Numbered from the stretch's first letter, positions 35,975 through 44,946 are shown. The stretch is 62,388 bases of DNA from Mycobacterium aquaticum (GCF_002086485.1 NZ_MVHF01000050.1:1-62388), one strand, 5' to 3'. The notes: a model not told the origin generated them from the sequence alone. Translations and numbers: made by a program.

Positions 35975-36586
35975 TCACCTGGGTGTGCGTGGATCAGCCC
36001 ACGGCTCGGCATCGTTCGGCCATGAATCCCACAGTGGCAGCCACGCATTGAATTCCAGATGCAGACCATCCGGGTCGTCGAAGTAGACGGAGTCCATCAG
36101 GCAGCCGTCCTTGGGTGCGGTGTAACCGTTGGTCGTCGTGACCTCGTGCCACGGATCCCCGTATCGCGTAGTGTGCCGATACTCGATACCCGCCTCGCCG
36201 AGCAGCCTGCAGAATGCGGGTATCCGCTCCTGCTCCACCCGAAGATTGATGTGGCCGACGACGCCCGGCTTGAAGTTGCGCGCGCGGGGATTTACCCCTT
36301 CCGGGAGCGGCTGCTCCGGAATGTTTCCGGCATCGACGTGGTAGCCGTCCTTCCAGTAGAAGAACGCCAAGTGGGCGTTGGGGTTTTCACCGCCCACACC
36401 GAAGAAGAAGTGCTGGCCCATCGGGACCTCGTTGCCCTCTGCGTCCGTACCCGTGTATTCGAGGGTGTGCAGGATCGGCATGCCGAGAACGCCGTTATAG
36501 AACGCAACCGTGCGCGCCATGTCGCTACATCCCAGCGCGATGTGGTCCAGGCCCAGGAAATCAACCTTGCGATCGGCTGTAGTCAT
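35975..36586 (-). CDS. VOC-family extradiol dioxygenase/glyoxalase-like protein (203 aa)
   Basis: Two beta-alpha-beta-beta-beta modules. The first starts FLGLDHIALGCSDMARTVAF and the second GVVGHINLRVEQERIPAF. Potential metal ligands are His in LDHIAL, His in VGHINL and Glu in DGLHLEFN. The start at 36586 is favoured by AAGGACGGAG upstream; an ATG at 36643 would put the start beside the operator. It is the first gene of the operon with CMD, lyase and isochorismatase-like genes and could open a ring or isomerise an intermediate. Confidence 0.82.
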   Translation of the reverse strand: MTTADRKVDFLGLDHIALGCSDMARTVAFYNGVLGMPILHTLEYTGTDAEGNEVPMGQHFFFGVGGENPNAHLAFFYWKDGYHVDAGNIPEQPLPEGVNPRARNFKPGVVGHINLRVEQERIPAFCRLLGEAGIEYRHTTRYGDPWHEVTTTNGYTAPKDGCLMDSVYFDDPDGLHLEFNAWLPLWDSWPNDAEPWADPRTPR

Positions 36587-36644
36587 CGTCTCCGTCCTTC
36601 GTGCTTGTGCCAGCAGGGGGCTGACCTCACGCTTTTCGGTCATG

Positions 36645-36659
36645 TGTCATTATTTGAGC
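36645..36659. promoter_or_regulatory. Motif A operator upstream of the VOC-lyase operon
   Basis: TGTCA and TGAGC flank TTATT. The central TTATTTGAGC is identical to the site in front of the P450 operon. It lies about 60 bases before the first gene. Confidence 0.6.
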
Positions 36660-37051
36660 TGACTGAGCATATATCGGTGTATGGCTTTATAGTATGCGAA
36701 GAGTGCGCAGTGTCAATGTTCCCGTGGTCGCTCACCAGTGGGTGCACGTCGCCTACCGGCGACCGAAGCTGTCCGACCGGCCACAGACGATGACGTACCG
36801 ATCCACGGGTCTGGCGACGGATCGACTCGCCGATGGTCGGCGCGTACAGACCACTGGGCCGCTGACGGTCCGGCGGCTACCCGGCGATCGATCGAAGAAA
36901 CGACCACCAACGCGCCGGTCGGAGAGGAAGGCCACACCAGACACATCGCCACATCAGGCTCGGCAGGGCCCGTCACACCGCAGCCAGCTCGCAGGCGCGC
37001 CGTTCGTCCGCATCCTGCATCAGTGCCACAACGACATGAGGACACATATAA

Positions 37052-37468
37052 ATGATTGATCACGTATACATCTCGGTCAGTGATGTCGAGAAATCCAGGA
37101 AGCTGTACGGAGCTGTACTCAAGCTTCTGGGTTGGCGAGAATTCGGTGAGTACACGGCACCACAAGGTATCGGTGTCCCCGACCTGTATGGCTTTTCCGA
37201 CAAACACCACATGCGCGGTGAGAAAATCGGCACAAGTGTCTGGCTCCGCCAGAGTTCGGTCGGTGCGAGCATCTATCTCGGTCTCGTCGCAGGCATCCCA
37301 AGAGATGTCGACACTGCTTACGCAGCCGCTATCAAGGCTGGCGCTCGGGACGCCGGCGGCCCGGCTCTACGGGATTATTTCGGTCCTGGTTATTACGCAG
37401 CCAATATCATCGATTTTGATGGCAACGAAATTGAGATCGTCAACAAGAGCGGGAACCCGAGTCCGTAA
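37052..37468 (+). CDS. Small VOC-family protein (138 aa)
   Basis: One VOC module pair: MIDHVYISVSDVEKSRKLYG at the N terminus with His4 and, at the end, GYYAANIIDFDGNEIEIVNK with a Glu ligand. Such small glyoxalase/bleomycin-resistance-like proteins often act as isomerases or ring-cleavage helpers, but the family is too diverse to assign a reaction. The ATG at 37052 overlaps an upstream ATA-rich leader; no strong ribosome site is seen. It is convergent with the decayed region and the hydrolase gene at 37948. Confidence 0.72.
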   Translation: MIDHVYISVSDVEKSRKLYGAVLKLLGWREFGEYTAPQGIGVPDLYGFSDKHHMRGEKIGTSVWLRQSSVGASIYLGLVAGIPRDVDTAYAAAIKAGARDAGGPALRDYFGPGYYAANIIDFDGNEIEIVNKSGNPSP

Positions 37469-37875
37469 GTGACGGTCCACTCACGGAGCCGCCAGCGCGT
37501 CGGGCACAGCCACCACGCGCGGGGCGCCAGCGGTATCAACTCAGTACCCCGGGTCATCCAGTCGTCGCAGTAGACGGTTTTGTCGCCGACCGTTGTTTGG
37601 TGACACCATGGCCGGTGTAGACGACTGTCTCCCCGGACATCATGCCAAGGTCGATTCGAGATAGAAACCAAGATGGTCGGGAAGTCCGAAGTTCGATCCC
37701 GCCCGGAGCGCGAAATCATCGCCGAGACTGTGATATTCGTGATCCGGGTGCACGGACCGCCGTAACATGTCGTCGGCAAAGTACCCGAGATGTTGTCGAC
37801 ATCCCAAATGCCGCCGTCAAGGCTGAACGTGCTCTCCGGTCATCACCCGCCCATAGGTGAAGTAGTGCCCCTGCC
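37469..37875 (-). pseudogene. Unrecognised decayed coding remnant
   Basis: On the minus strand protein-like pieces occur in alternating frames: YFTYGRVMTGEHV, then SLGDDFALRAGSNFGLPDHL, then VVYTGHGVTKQ and DKTVYCDDWMTRGTELIPL. Stops and frame changes separate them. They look like remains of one gene, but I cannot name the family. Confidence 0.35.
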
Positions 37876-37910
37876 CTTGCCGCCCGCGCAGCCCCGCGCG
37901 GGCCGGCAAG
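37876..37910 (-). terminator. Strong GC hairpin downstream of the DLH-SnoaL gene
   Basis: CTTGCC plus GCCCGCGC pair with GCGCGGGC and GGCAAG across a six-base loop (AGCCCC) and a one-base bulge, a 14-bp stem. It lies about 40 bases after the stop at 37948 on the minus strand and has no T tract, as in mycobacterial I-shaped terminators. Confidence 0.65.
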
Positions 37911-37947
37911 GCGTGTGGGTGTCACCGGCCGACTGGACGGACCGAAG

Positions 37948-39114
37948 CTAGGCGGGATGGGGCGCGACGGGCGCCTCGTTACCCTTGGTGATTCGTCGGG
38001 ATTGAATTCGCCATTCGCCGCTTACACGCACTAATTCGTCATGAAATCGCCCATAGGCCGCCACCGTCAACACCTCCGCTCCGTCTTGAGCGACTTGACG
38101 CAGGTACATCCAGTCCGATACCGCGCTCGCGGTATCGCCGGCAATGGTGATCACCGCATTGTCGGATAAATGCTTCGATTTCCCCTTAGTCCCTGAATAC
38201 CCCTGGAAGAACGCTCGGAGCTGCTCACGGCCCGGGAAGTACACACCCTGCCGCGCGCTGTATAACCAAGCATCGTCGGTGAATAGGGCCAGTAATGCAT
38301 CGATGTCCTGCGCTCCACCCGTCCCGTCCAGATAGTGACAGTATTGACCACATAAACGTCGTATTGCTTCTTCGTCCGTGGTGGTCACGATCATCTCCTC
38401 ACCGGTCGGTCGGGCCAGGCATCGGTTGAGTAATGCGTGCAGTCGTTCCCAATGCCGGTCCGCCCCGCGCGCGTGGTAGACGGAGCGCCCGGCAAAGACG
38501 AACCCGTGCCTGGTTCCGGGGTAGATCTCGACTTCGGCTCGCGCACCGGCGCGGTCCAGCTCCCGCCTGAAATCGGCGACCATATCCAAGCTCATATATC
38601 TGTCCTGCTCGGCGAAGCCGAAGTACAACTCGGCATCCGTCGCCTTGCCCAGCAGATGCCAGCTGTCCGCCTCATCGGTCGTGAACCCGGTGCCGTGAAA
38701 CGACGCCGCAGCTGCAACCTTGGCCGGGAACCAATGCGCGGCATTGACGGCGTACTGGCCACTCATGCAATACCCGACGGTTCCGTACGGACCCCGCACC
38801 GCAGCCTGCGCATCGAGAAAACCCATAACCGCTGCGGTGTCAGCGGCAACGTGTGGCCTACTCAACGTCGCTGCGAGACCGGCGCAATCATCGGCATGGA
38901 CATCAACGACTCCGGCGCGGTAGTACAGGTTGGGCAGGGCGACGTAGTAGCCACTCGACGCGAGCCTGCGAGCCATGTCCCGCAATTCATCTCGGATGCC
39001 GTACGCATCCATGAACATGATCACCGCAGGATGCGGGCCGCCCCGCTCCGGTTGGCACACAAACGTCGCCATCACGCCGTCACTCGTTGCCAGCTCTATT
39101 AGCTCTTCATGCAT
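37948..39114 (-). CDS. Dienelactone hydrolase fused to a SnoaL-like domain (388 aa)
   Basis: Residues 1-240 form a dienelactone-hydrolase-family alpha/beta hydrolase with Cys116 (GYCMSGQ), Asp171 (FAEQDRYM) and His203 (TRHGF), the typical Cys-Asp-His triad. Residues 245-388 form an NTF2/SnoaL-like domain (EEAIRRLCGQYCHYLDGTG ... WRIQSRRITKG). Both domains look complete and no stop separates them. The first would open an enol-lactone; the second may bind, isomerise or hydrate a related intermediate. The gene is divergent from the GntR regulator with a motif B site between them. Confidence 0.85.
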   Translation of the reverse strand: MHEELIELATSDGVMATFVCQPERGGPHPAVIMFMDAYGIRDELRDMARRLASSGYYVALPNLYYRAGVVDVHADDCAGLAATLSRPHVAADTAAVMGFLDAQAAVRGPYGTVGYCMSGQYAVNAAHWFPAKVAAAASFHGTGFTTDEADSWHLLGKATDAELYFGFAEQDRYMSLDMVADFRRELDRAGARAEVEIYPGTRHGFVFAGRSVYHARGADRHWERLHALLNRCLARPTGEEMIVTTTDEEAIRRLCGQYCHYLDGTGGAQDIDALLALFTDDAWLYSARQGVYFPGREQLRAFFQGYSGTKGKSKHLSDNAVITIAGDTASAVSDWMYLRQVAQDGAEVLTVAAYGRFHDELVRVSGEWRIQSRRITKGNEAPVAPHPA

Positions 39115-39314
39115 TGCACTCTCCAGCGATCACAATCGAACTCGGCCAGCATGCCCTCATCGGGAAGGCCTGACAGGTCCACCGCGGCAGACTCGAACGA
39201 GCAGCTCAACGCCCACAAGGCTGCGCCCGACCACGTGATTGGTGGCGCGCAACAACGGACTGCACTGCGCCGCGCGTGTCCTGGATACAACCATCGGCAA
39301 CACCAGGACGTATA

Positions 39315-39330
39315 TTGTCTGATGTTTGAC
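39315..39330 (+). promoter_or_regulatory. Motif B operator (GntR autoregulation site)
   Basis: TTGTCTGATGTTTGAC lies between the hydrolase fusion gene and the GntR gene, about 200 bases before the latter. The motif recurs at 40403 and, inverted, at 46079. TTGTC/TGAY resembles half-sites of FadR-type GntR proteins. Confidence 0.6.
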
Positions 39331-39531
39331 ATATCGTCAAGCTACTCTGAACAGGCTAGCCAGGCACTGTCTGACAGCGCTGGTCGTGTCGGCGGGTCGC
39401 AAGTCGGGTAAAGTACTACCGCTACGCGTTGGCCCCGAGCCGGTCATCAGATGGCTCGGGGGCACGGGTCTGCCCACTTCGAAACCGCCGGATAGCCGCA
39501 GGCATCGCCCCTAGTCGAAGAGGATTCACGG

Positions 39532-40308
39532 ATGGCAGCAGGTACGCCAAGTGCCCCCCGAGGCGGCAGCACCCAGGCGTTTACGCCGGCGCCGGTGCTG
39601 CGGCCGCGCCAACAGGTCGAGAATCAGCTTCGTTCGGCGATACTCAGCGGCACCTTCGGCAGAGGCGATCGACTTCCCAGCGAGACGCAACTCGCCGAAC
39701 AACTGCGGGTAAGCCGGGCAACGGTTCGAGAGGCGCTGCGGAGCCTGACCCAGGCCGGGCTGATCAGAAAGGAGGCCGGCGCCAAGGGCGGCTCCTTCGT
39801 CGAGGATTTTGATCATCACACGCTCGGCAATCTCCTGGTCGAACGACTGAACAACACGCTTGAACTGGGCAGCATCACCTATGCCGAGGTCGACGCCTTT
39901 CGCAACATCCTGGAAGTGCCCGTGGTTCGGCTGGCCGCAGAGCATCGAGACGAGCTTCACCTGGCAGCTCTGCGCGACGTCATCGACCACGAGAAAGCGG
40001 CCGCGGTAACCGATCCCGCAATCTCCGAATACAACAGAAACTTTCACACCATCCTCGCCGACGCCTCAGGAAACAGGCTGCTGGCCGCCTTCGTAGCGGC
40101 ACTACATCGGCTGGCACAGCCCTTGGAATTCATCGAGACCTCTCCGGAACTGGGGCGACGCGCAGTCATCCACCACATCGACATCGTGTCCGCGGTCGCC
40201 GCTCACGACGCCGACGCGGCCGCCGAGGCCATGCACAAGCACCTCAACTATCTGCGTGACCACGCCCGCAGCGGCCAGCAGGTCGAGCCACCCTCGAAGA
40301 CGAGCTGA
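39532..40308 (+). CDS. GntR-family regulator, FadR/FCD type (258 aa)
   Basis: A winged helix at about 30-95 (LRSAILSGTFGRGDRLPSE, TQLAEQLRVSRATVREALRS) is followed by an all-helical FCD ligand domain. FCD metal-type residues are visible in AFRNILEVPVVRLAAEH (Asp/Arg) and NRNFHTILADASGN (His) and a later HHIDIVSAV. FCD regulators sense organic acids or acyl-CoA. The three motif B sites make it the likely regulator of its own gene, the 40515 gene and the BKACE/ACAD operons. Confidence 0.9.
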   Translation: MAAGTPSAPRGGSTQAFTPAPVLRPRQQVENQLRSAILSGTFGRGDRLPSETQLAEQLRVSRATVREALRSLTQAGLIRKEAGAKGGSFVEDFDHHTLGNLLVERLNNTLELGSITYAEVDAFRNILEVPVVRLAAEHRDELHLAALRDVIDHEKAAAVTDPAISEYNRNFHTILADASGNRLLAAFVAALHRLAQPLEFIETSPELGRRAVIHHIDIVSAVAAHDADAAAEAMHKHLNYLRDHARSGQQVEPPSKTS

Positions 40309-40402
40309 TGCATACGCGACACACCGAGCGCGGACGCGGCCGGCTGCGTGCCGATAGAAGCTGACGAAACCTGTAGTGCCGATTCCGCACCATCTCCTGC
40401 TA

Positions 40403-40418
40403 TTGTCTGACTATTGAC
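40403..40418 (+). promoter_or_regulatory. Motif B operator upstream of the 40515 gene
   Basis: TTGTCTGACTATTGAC, about 100 bases before the start at 40515. Its last bases run into a separate perfect palindrome (40411-40428). Confidence 0.6.
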
Positions 40419-40428
40419 CGGTCAATAG
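40411..40428. promoter_or_regulatory. Perfect 18-bp palindrome
   Basis: CTATTGACCGGTCAATAG reads the same on both strands. It overlaps the motif B site, so two regulators may compete here. Size and symmetry suit a TetR-type operator; no TetR gene is seen in the window. Confidence 0.6.
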
Positions 40429-40514
40429 GTGATCCCTGTATCGCTCTTTGAGCAAATGGGTTCAACTTCCCGACCGTCGTATTCGCTTCGGCACGCCCAA
40501 CGAGAGGACTCACC

Positions 40515-40853
40515 GTGGCCTTGAACCCTGCCCGGACCCGCTACGTGTACGTCGTTCGTTCCGTATTCACCTCGCCGGAGCACGAAGCAGCGTGGAACGA
40601 CTGGTATGACAACGTGCATCTTCCCGACCTGTTGAGCGTGCCGGGTTTCGTGAGCGCGGTGCGTTATCGCCAGCTCGGCACCGAAGGCCATTATCTGGCT
40701 ATTTACGAGATCGAGAACCCACAGGTCTTTTCTCAGCCCCGGTACGCCGAGATCACCGGCTGGGCCGAGTGGGAGCCGATGATCGCGGAGTGGTCGCGCT
40801 CGATACATATGATCGACGGTGAACTCCCGGTGATTAACTACGTCACTTCGTGA
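40515..40853 (+). CDS. EthD/Dabb-like dimeric alpha/beta-barrel protein (112 aa)
   Basis: Small ferredoxin-like barrel protein: RYVYVVRSVFTSPEHEAAWN, DWYDNVHLPDLLSVPGFV and HYLAIYEIENPQVF are the classical beta-alpha-beta pattern with a His on the N-W-Y-x-x-x-H-x-P element. The GTG at 40515 follows GAGAGG. Proteins of this fold act as small isomerases, monooxygenases or helpers of oxygenases. It is a single gene under motif B and an 18-bp palindrome, indicating tight control. Confidence 0.75.
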   Translation: MALNPARTRYVYVVRSVFTSPEHEAAWNDWYDNVHLPDLLSVPGFVSAVRYRQLGTEGHYLAIYEIENPQVFSQPRYAEITGWAEWEPMIAEWSRSIHMIDGELPVINYVTS

Positions 40854-40999
40854 GACGTCGGGGCAACGTGCCTCGCATCAGACACGGGAGACCCGCAACA
40901 GAGCGCCAGGTAGTCCAGCGGTGTAACAACTCTCAGCTCGCGCCACTCGTCGGCGCCGCGGCGAGGGGCGTCGACGAGTGCGATCGGCTGCCCCCGGGG

Positions 41000-41515
41000 G
41001 CGCGGAGTTTGCGCTTCTCAGCTTCCCCGGGTGGGGTCATTGGCAATTGGTTGAGGATTTCACCGCAGCGGGGCACCGTGAAATCGGGCAGCTGGCCCGT
41101 GCAGGAGTCTCGCAACTCCTGCGGCCTGAGGGCCTGAGTGGCCAAGGCGGACTTTGGCACAGCGGCGACCATGACCTCCTCGCCAGCGACTTCGTACGGA
41201 ATCGCGCAGGCCGCAGCGAATTCCACTCCAGGATGGGAGCGACCGCGTCCTCGACTTCCCTGGACGTGATGAACTCACCGGACTGGCGGACCGTATTGTC
41301 GATACGGTCCGCTGAACCTCAGAAGGCCGGAAGCATCCAGACGCCCCCGGTCGCCGCTGTGATACCAGCCACACCATGAACGGCGGGATCCGGGTCGTTG
41401 AGGCAAATGTCGAAGCACGCTATCGGGCTCGTCTGTGCGGATACAGATTTCGCCAATCTCGCCAGTGGGCACCGGGCTGTCGTCGACGTCGAGGATCTGT
41501 AAGGTCGAACTCGAG
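41000..41515 (-). pseudogene. Decayed AMP-dependent acyl-CoA ligase fragment
   Basis: Readable parts are LQILDVDDSPVPTGEIGEI, WYHSGDRGRLDASGLLRFS, then after a frame change DRIDNTVRQSGEFITSREVE followed by DAV. They correspond in order to the middle and hinge region of the intact ligase at 43268-44878 (AVGEIGEICVRADEPY, WFHTGDRGWLDDEDRLWFSD). N and C termini are lost. The rest of 40854-41807 shows nothing else. Confidence 0.7.
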
Positions 41516-41807
41516 CGGGATTCTGTCCGCACGATCCGATCCGACGTGGGCCATGAAGCGATCCCCAGGCAGGAACGGTCAATTCCGGTGAGCCGCAGCC
41601 GTCGAGGCGTCTTAAGTCGAGTCGCTCCTCGAATCAACTTGCGCCGGATCCAAGTGAACGTTAGTCAGGCGGCCGTGCATAACAAATCGCCTGTGGCAAA
41701 AGGGCTTCCCGAGAGCAATTGTCAAAAGTACGTATTGACGTCGGTGTGAATCCGTGGCCTCTTGATGTCGTGGCGATCAGCTGTTGACGCAGGGGAATGG
41801 GCCAGGG

Positions 41808-42728
41808 TCAGGTAAGGCTGTTTGCCGCCGCATGTTTCCAGCGCCTGGGTGGTTGTCCGTGGTGGCGGTGGAATGCGGTGGTGAACGCGTAGACCGACCC
41901 GTAACCGATGTGAGAGGCGATCTGTTCGGGGGTTTCGTCGGAGGTGAGCAGCAGATCGCGGGCCAGGGTCATACGCCAGTCGGTGAGGTAGCGCATGGGT
42001 GTTTGTCCGAGCATTTGCTGGAACGCGCGGGCGAAGTTGGCTCGGGACATGTGTGAGGTTCTGGCGAGTTCGACTACAGTCCAGGGCTTTTCCGGCTCGC
42101 CATGAATGGCCTGTAGGGCTGGCTCCAGGCGGGGATCCGCTGCCGCGGCACGGAACCACGCTGGTGGATTGGGGCTGCGTCCCAGTCCGGAACGAAGCCC
42201 GAGCACCACGAGCACGTCGAGCAACCTGTCGAGGATGGTCTGCCGTCCGGGCTGCTCGTGCGCCATCTCTCGTGATAGCAGCGAAACCACGGCGTGGATG
42301 GGATCGTCGATGCTCGCCGGCAGCGAAAGTACTGGGGGAAGAGCGTCGACTAAGCTTCGCCCGATATCACCGGCGAAACGGTAGGCGCCGCAAAGAAACA
42401 CCGCAACGCTGTTGCCGGCCACGTATTCGTCGGTATCTGGCAGCGACTGGAATTCTTCGTGTGTGACGCATGGCGCACCGGGTTGGTGAGCGATGAAATG
42501 GTCGGGGCCGCCGCGCACCAGGGCCAGATCACCGGGGCGTAGTTCGGTCGGGCCGTCGACGCCGTCGACGCCGTCGACCCAGAGCCATGCGGTGCCTTGA
42601 ATCACTGCGTGGACAGCCAACTGGATCGCACCCGGTAATCGCAGCCCCCACGGGGGCCGCGCTGTAGAGCGTGCGAAGACACCGCCGGACGCGCGGGCAC
42701 GCATCAGATGCTCTTGAAGAAGATCCAT
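41808..42728 (-). CDS. AraC-family regulator with cupin-type sensor domain (306 aa)
   Basis: The N-terminal cupin_6-type domain (about 1-180) includes LRPGDLALVRGGPDHFIAH. The C-terminal double helix-turn-helix (about 210-300) has WTVVELARTSHMSRANFARA and TPEQIASHIGYGSVYAFTTA. Three tandem GACGGCGTC-like units encode DGVDGVDG inside the sensor domain. This class is often encoded beside an NmrA-like oxidoreductase; a remnant of one lies divergently at 42813. An intact relative of that partner is at 56044. Confidence 0.88.
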   Translation of the reverse strand: MDLLQEHLMRARASGGVFARSTARPPWGLRLPGAIQLAVHAVIQGTAWLWVDGVDGVDGPTELRPGDLALVRGGPDHFIAHQPGAPCVTHEEFQSLPDTDEYVAGNSVAVFLCGAYRFAGDIGRSLVDALPPVLSLPASIDDPIHAVVSLLSREMAHEQPGRQTILDRLLDVLVVLGLRSGLGRSPNPPAWFRAAAADPRLEPALQAIHGEPEKPWTVVELARTSHMSRANFARAFQQMLGQTPMRYLTDWRMTLARDLLLTSDETPEQIASHIGYGSVYAFTTAFHRHHGQPPRRWKHAAANSLT

Positions 42729-42812
42729 ATTTTGAGCGTCTTACATAATCCATGGGGTCTCAATGTCATTAAGACACCCACCATGGCGCGTTCGTATTAA
42801 CTCATTAACAAC

Positions 42813-42970
42813 ATGGAAAGACCCGTCCTGGTTCTCGGCACCACCGGCAAGACCGGGTCGCGGGTGGCCGCCACATCGTCACACCAAGGGGTGGCAATGC
42901 GAACCGCGTGACGGCGTGGAACGCAGGTCCGGTTCGACTGGCAGGAAGGTAGGAGCCGACCACCGTTCGG
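42813..42970 (+). pseudogene. Remnant of an NmrA-like oxidoreductase gene
   Basis: ATG at 42813 opens MERPVLVLGTTGKTGSRVAA, which matches RPVLVLGATGKTGSSVAAAL of the protein at 56044. A TGA after MRTA interrupts it; in the same frame RRGTQVRFDWQEG still matches RHDTDVQFDWDDP. Similarity then fades. The remaining 42971-43267 shows nothing recognisable. Confidence 0.75.
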
Positions 42971-43267
42971 GTCAACGCGTGTAGTGCGGCGAACAGCGTG
43001 GTGGCACCGTTTGCGGTTGTAATCATGCCGGTGTAGATCTTGCTGGCATCGCCGTTAGCAGCATTGACGCATCCCGCCACCGCCGCGGCAGATAAGCCCA
43101 GCGGCCACGCACCGGCACCGCCCACAAGTGATCAGCGGTGGAAGTGAGCGACCAGCGAGGTGGAGCAGCGCTCGGGCCGGGCCTCGGTGGCGCCGGCGGG
43201 CGGTGACGCGCATCTAGCTCGATGCCCCTCGTGGCCGGGCCGGGCGGCGTCGTGGAGTAGGAAGGCT

Positions 43268-44878
43268 TCAACTGGTCGTCCCGGGTGGGCGCCGCGCATC
43301 AAATGCAGTGCTGGATATACCGCGTTGGCGTAGCTTGTACTTCTCGACCTTCCCGGTCGTGGTCAGCGGTAGTTCCTCGACGAGATCGATATACCGCGGG
43401 CGCATGTATCGGGGCACAGCGGTGTTGCACCATCCGAATAGTTCCGCGGCACTTAGGTCGTGGCCCGGCCGGGTGATGATCGCGATGGCAATCTCCTCAT
43501 CCCCGAGGTCCGAGGGCACACCGTAGGCGGCCGCCAGCGACACGGCAGGGTGATTGACGAACAGCTGCTCGATCTCGTAAGCGCTGATGTTCTCGCCCTT
43601 GTGCCTGATGACATCACCGATCCGATCGGAGAACCACAGACGATCCTCGTCGTCGAGCCAGCCGCGGTCACCGGTGTGGAACCACAGGTTGCGGGTTGAC
43701 TCGGCGGTCTTGGCTGGGTCGTTGAGGTAGCCACTGAACATCGCGTACGGCTCGTCGGCCCGAACACAGATCTCGCCGATCTCACCGACAGCGACGGGTA
43801 GATCGTTGCCGTCGACAATACGAACGTGGTAGCCATCAAAGATGCGACCCACGGCGTTGCTGGTGTCGTTCTCGTCGGTATTCCACGCCACGATCGAGGC
43901 TTCCGTTGAGCCATAGCAGTGCATCAGCTGCAGGCCGAAACGCTCCTCGAACGGTCGTTTGATGCCTGCGGGAATCGGCACGCCGAACCCGACTCGCAGT
44001 GTGTTGTCCGCGTCACCGGCGGTCTCCGGGCTTTTTGCGAGCAACACCAGCATGGCCCCTACGAAGGGCAGGATGGTCGCCCCGGAGGTGTTGATGTCGG
44101 CCCAGAACGATTCCCTGTTGAACCGGGTGGCTAGATGCACCGTTGCTCCGGATACTAGGGCCGGCATGACGCCATACGCTTGGGCCATGTTGTGGTGCAG
44201 CGGTGTCGCGACGTAGATGATGTCGTCGGCTGTTATGCCTGCGCTGACAATCGCCTGGTAGGCGCTCATGTAGTGGTGGCCGTGGCTGATCATCGCCCCT
44301 TTTGCCGGGCCCGTCGACCCGGAGGTGTACATCACCACCGCCTGATCCCACATGGCCACCGCGGGCAGTTCGACCTCAGACACGGCTACTGGGCGCTCGT
44401 CTACAACGCCCGGTGCCCATTCGTGAAGCTCGAACGGAAAGCCCGCGGGAATCGGCTCGGGCAGACCATCAAGCACGACAATGTGCTCAAGGTGGCTCAG
44501 TGCGTGAGCCACCGCCACGAGTTGGTCGAGATCTGAGGCCTGCAGCACCAAGACGCGGCATTGAGAATGATTGAGAATGTGGGCCAGGCGCTCAGCGCTG
44601 TTGTTGGGGCTGACCGGGACCTCGACCGCACCGATCGTGGCGACCCCGAACCAGCTGACCACGAACTCCCGGCGATTTGGCAGCATGATGGCTACCCGGT
44701 CGCCGCGCTTAACGCCGAGATGAGCTAGCGCGGCGCCCAGGGCGACCGCGTCGTGGTACGCCGCCGCATACGTCATCTCCCCGAATTCGTCGAGCAGCAG
44801 TGCGTGTGAGCCTCGCAGTCGGGCATGCAGTGCAAGCAGAGCTGGCACAGACCGTAGCTCAGGTGCGTGAGGGACCAT
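43268..44878 (-). CDS. AMP-dependent acyl-CoA ligase (536 aa)
   Basis: Makes a CoA thioester from a carboxylic acid, ATP and CoA. ANL-superfamily signatures: P-loop VVMYTSGSTGPAKGAMIS, A5-like YGSTEASIVAWN, A7 FHTGDRGWLDDEDRLWF, hinge GDVIRHKGENISAYEIE and the C-terminal catalytic Lys in TTTGKVEKYKLR. It is 68 bases downstream of the BKACE gene on the same strand. In the island it would activate the acid made by the aldehyde dehydrogenases or released by ring opening. The substrate is unknown. Confidence 0.92.
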   Translation of the reverse strand: MVPHAPELRSVPALLALHARLRGSHALLLDEFGEMTYAAAYHDAVALGAALAHLGVKRGDRVAIMLPNRREFVVSWFGVATIGAVEVPVSPNNSAERLAHILNHSQCRVLVLQASDLDQLVAVAHALSHLEHIVVLDGLPEPIPAGFPFELHEWAPGVVDERPVAVSEVELPAVAMWDQAVVMYTSGSTGPAKGAMISHGHHYMSAYQAIVSAGITADDIIYVATPLHHNMAQAYGVMPALVSGATVHLATRFNRESFWADINTSGATILPFVGAMLVLLAKSPETAGDADNTLRVGFGVPIPAGIKRPFEERFGLQLMHCYGSTEASIVAWNTDENDTSNAVGRIFDGYHVRIVDGNDLPVAVGEIGEICVRADEPYAMFSGYLNDPAKTAESTRNLWFHTGDRGWLDDEDRLWFSDRIGDVIRHKGENISAYEIEQLFVNHPAVSLAAAYGVPSDLGDEEIAIAIITRPGHDLSAAELFGWCNTAVPRYMRPRYIDLVEELPLTTTGKVEKYKLRQRGISSTAFDARRPPGTTS

Positions 44879-44946
44879 CGTTGCCTGCTACTCGGCGCCG
44901 TTGTCGCGCAGCTTAGGTTTAACGCCGGGCGACGCAGGCGACGGCG

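Noticed and set aside
36587..36643. Upstream ATG at 36643 as the start of the VOC gene
   Set aside because: It would lie directly against the operator and has no ribosome site; the ATG at 36586 has one.
42728..42740. Further motif A site at the AraC start
   Set aside because: TATTTTGAGC resembles the core but the left arm does not match and the spacing differs; not counted.
42805..43125. Minus-strand frame with a hydrophobic start (106 aa)
   Set aside because: It crosses the NmrA remnant in antisense and has no ribosome site or recognisable domain.
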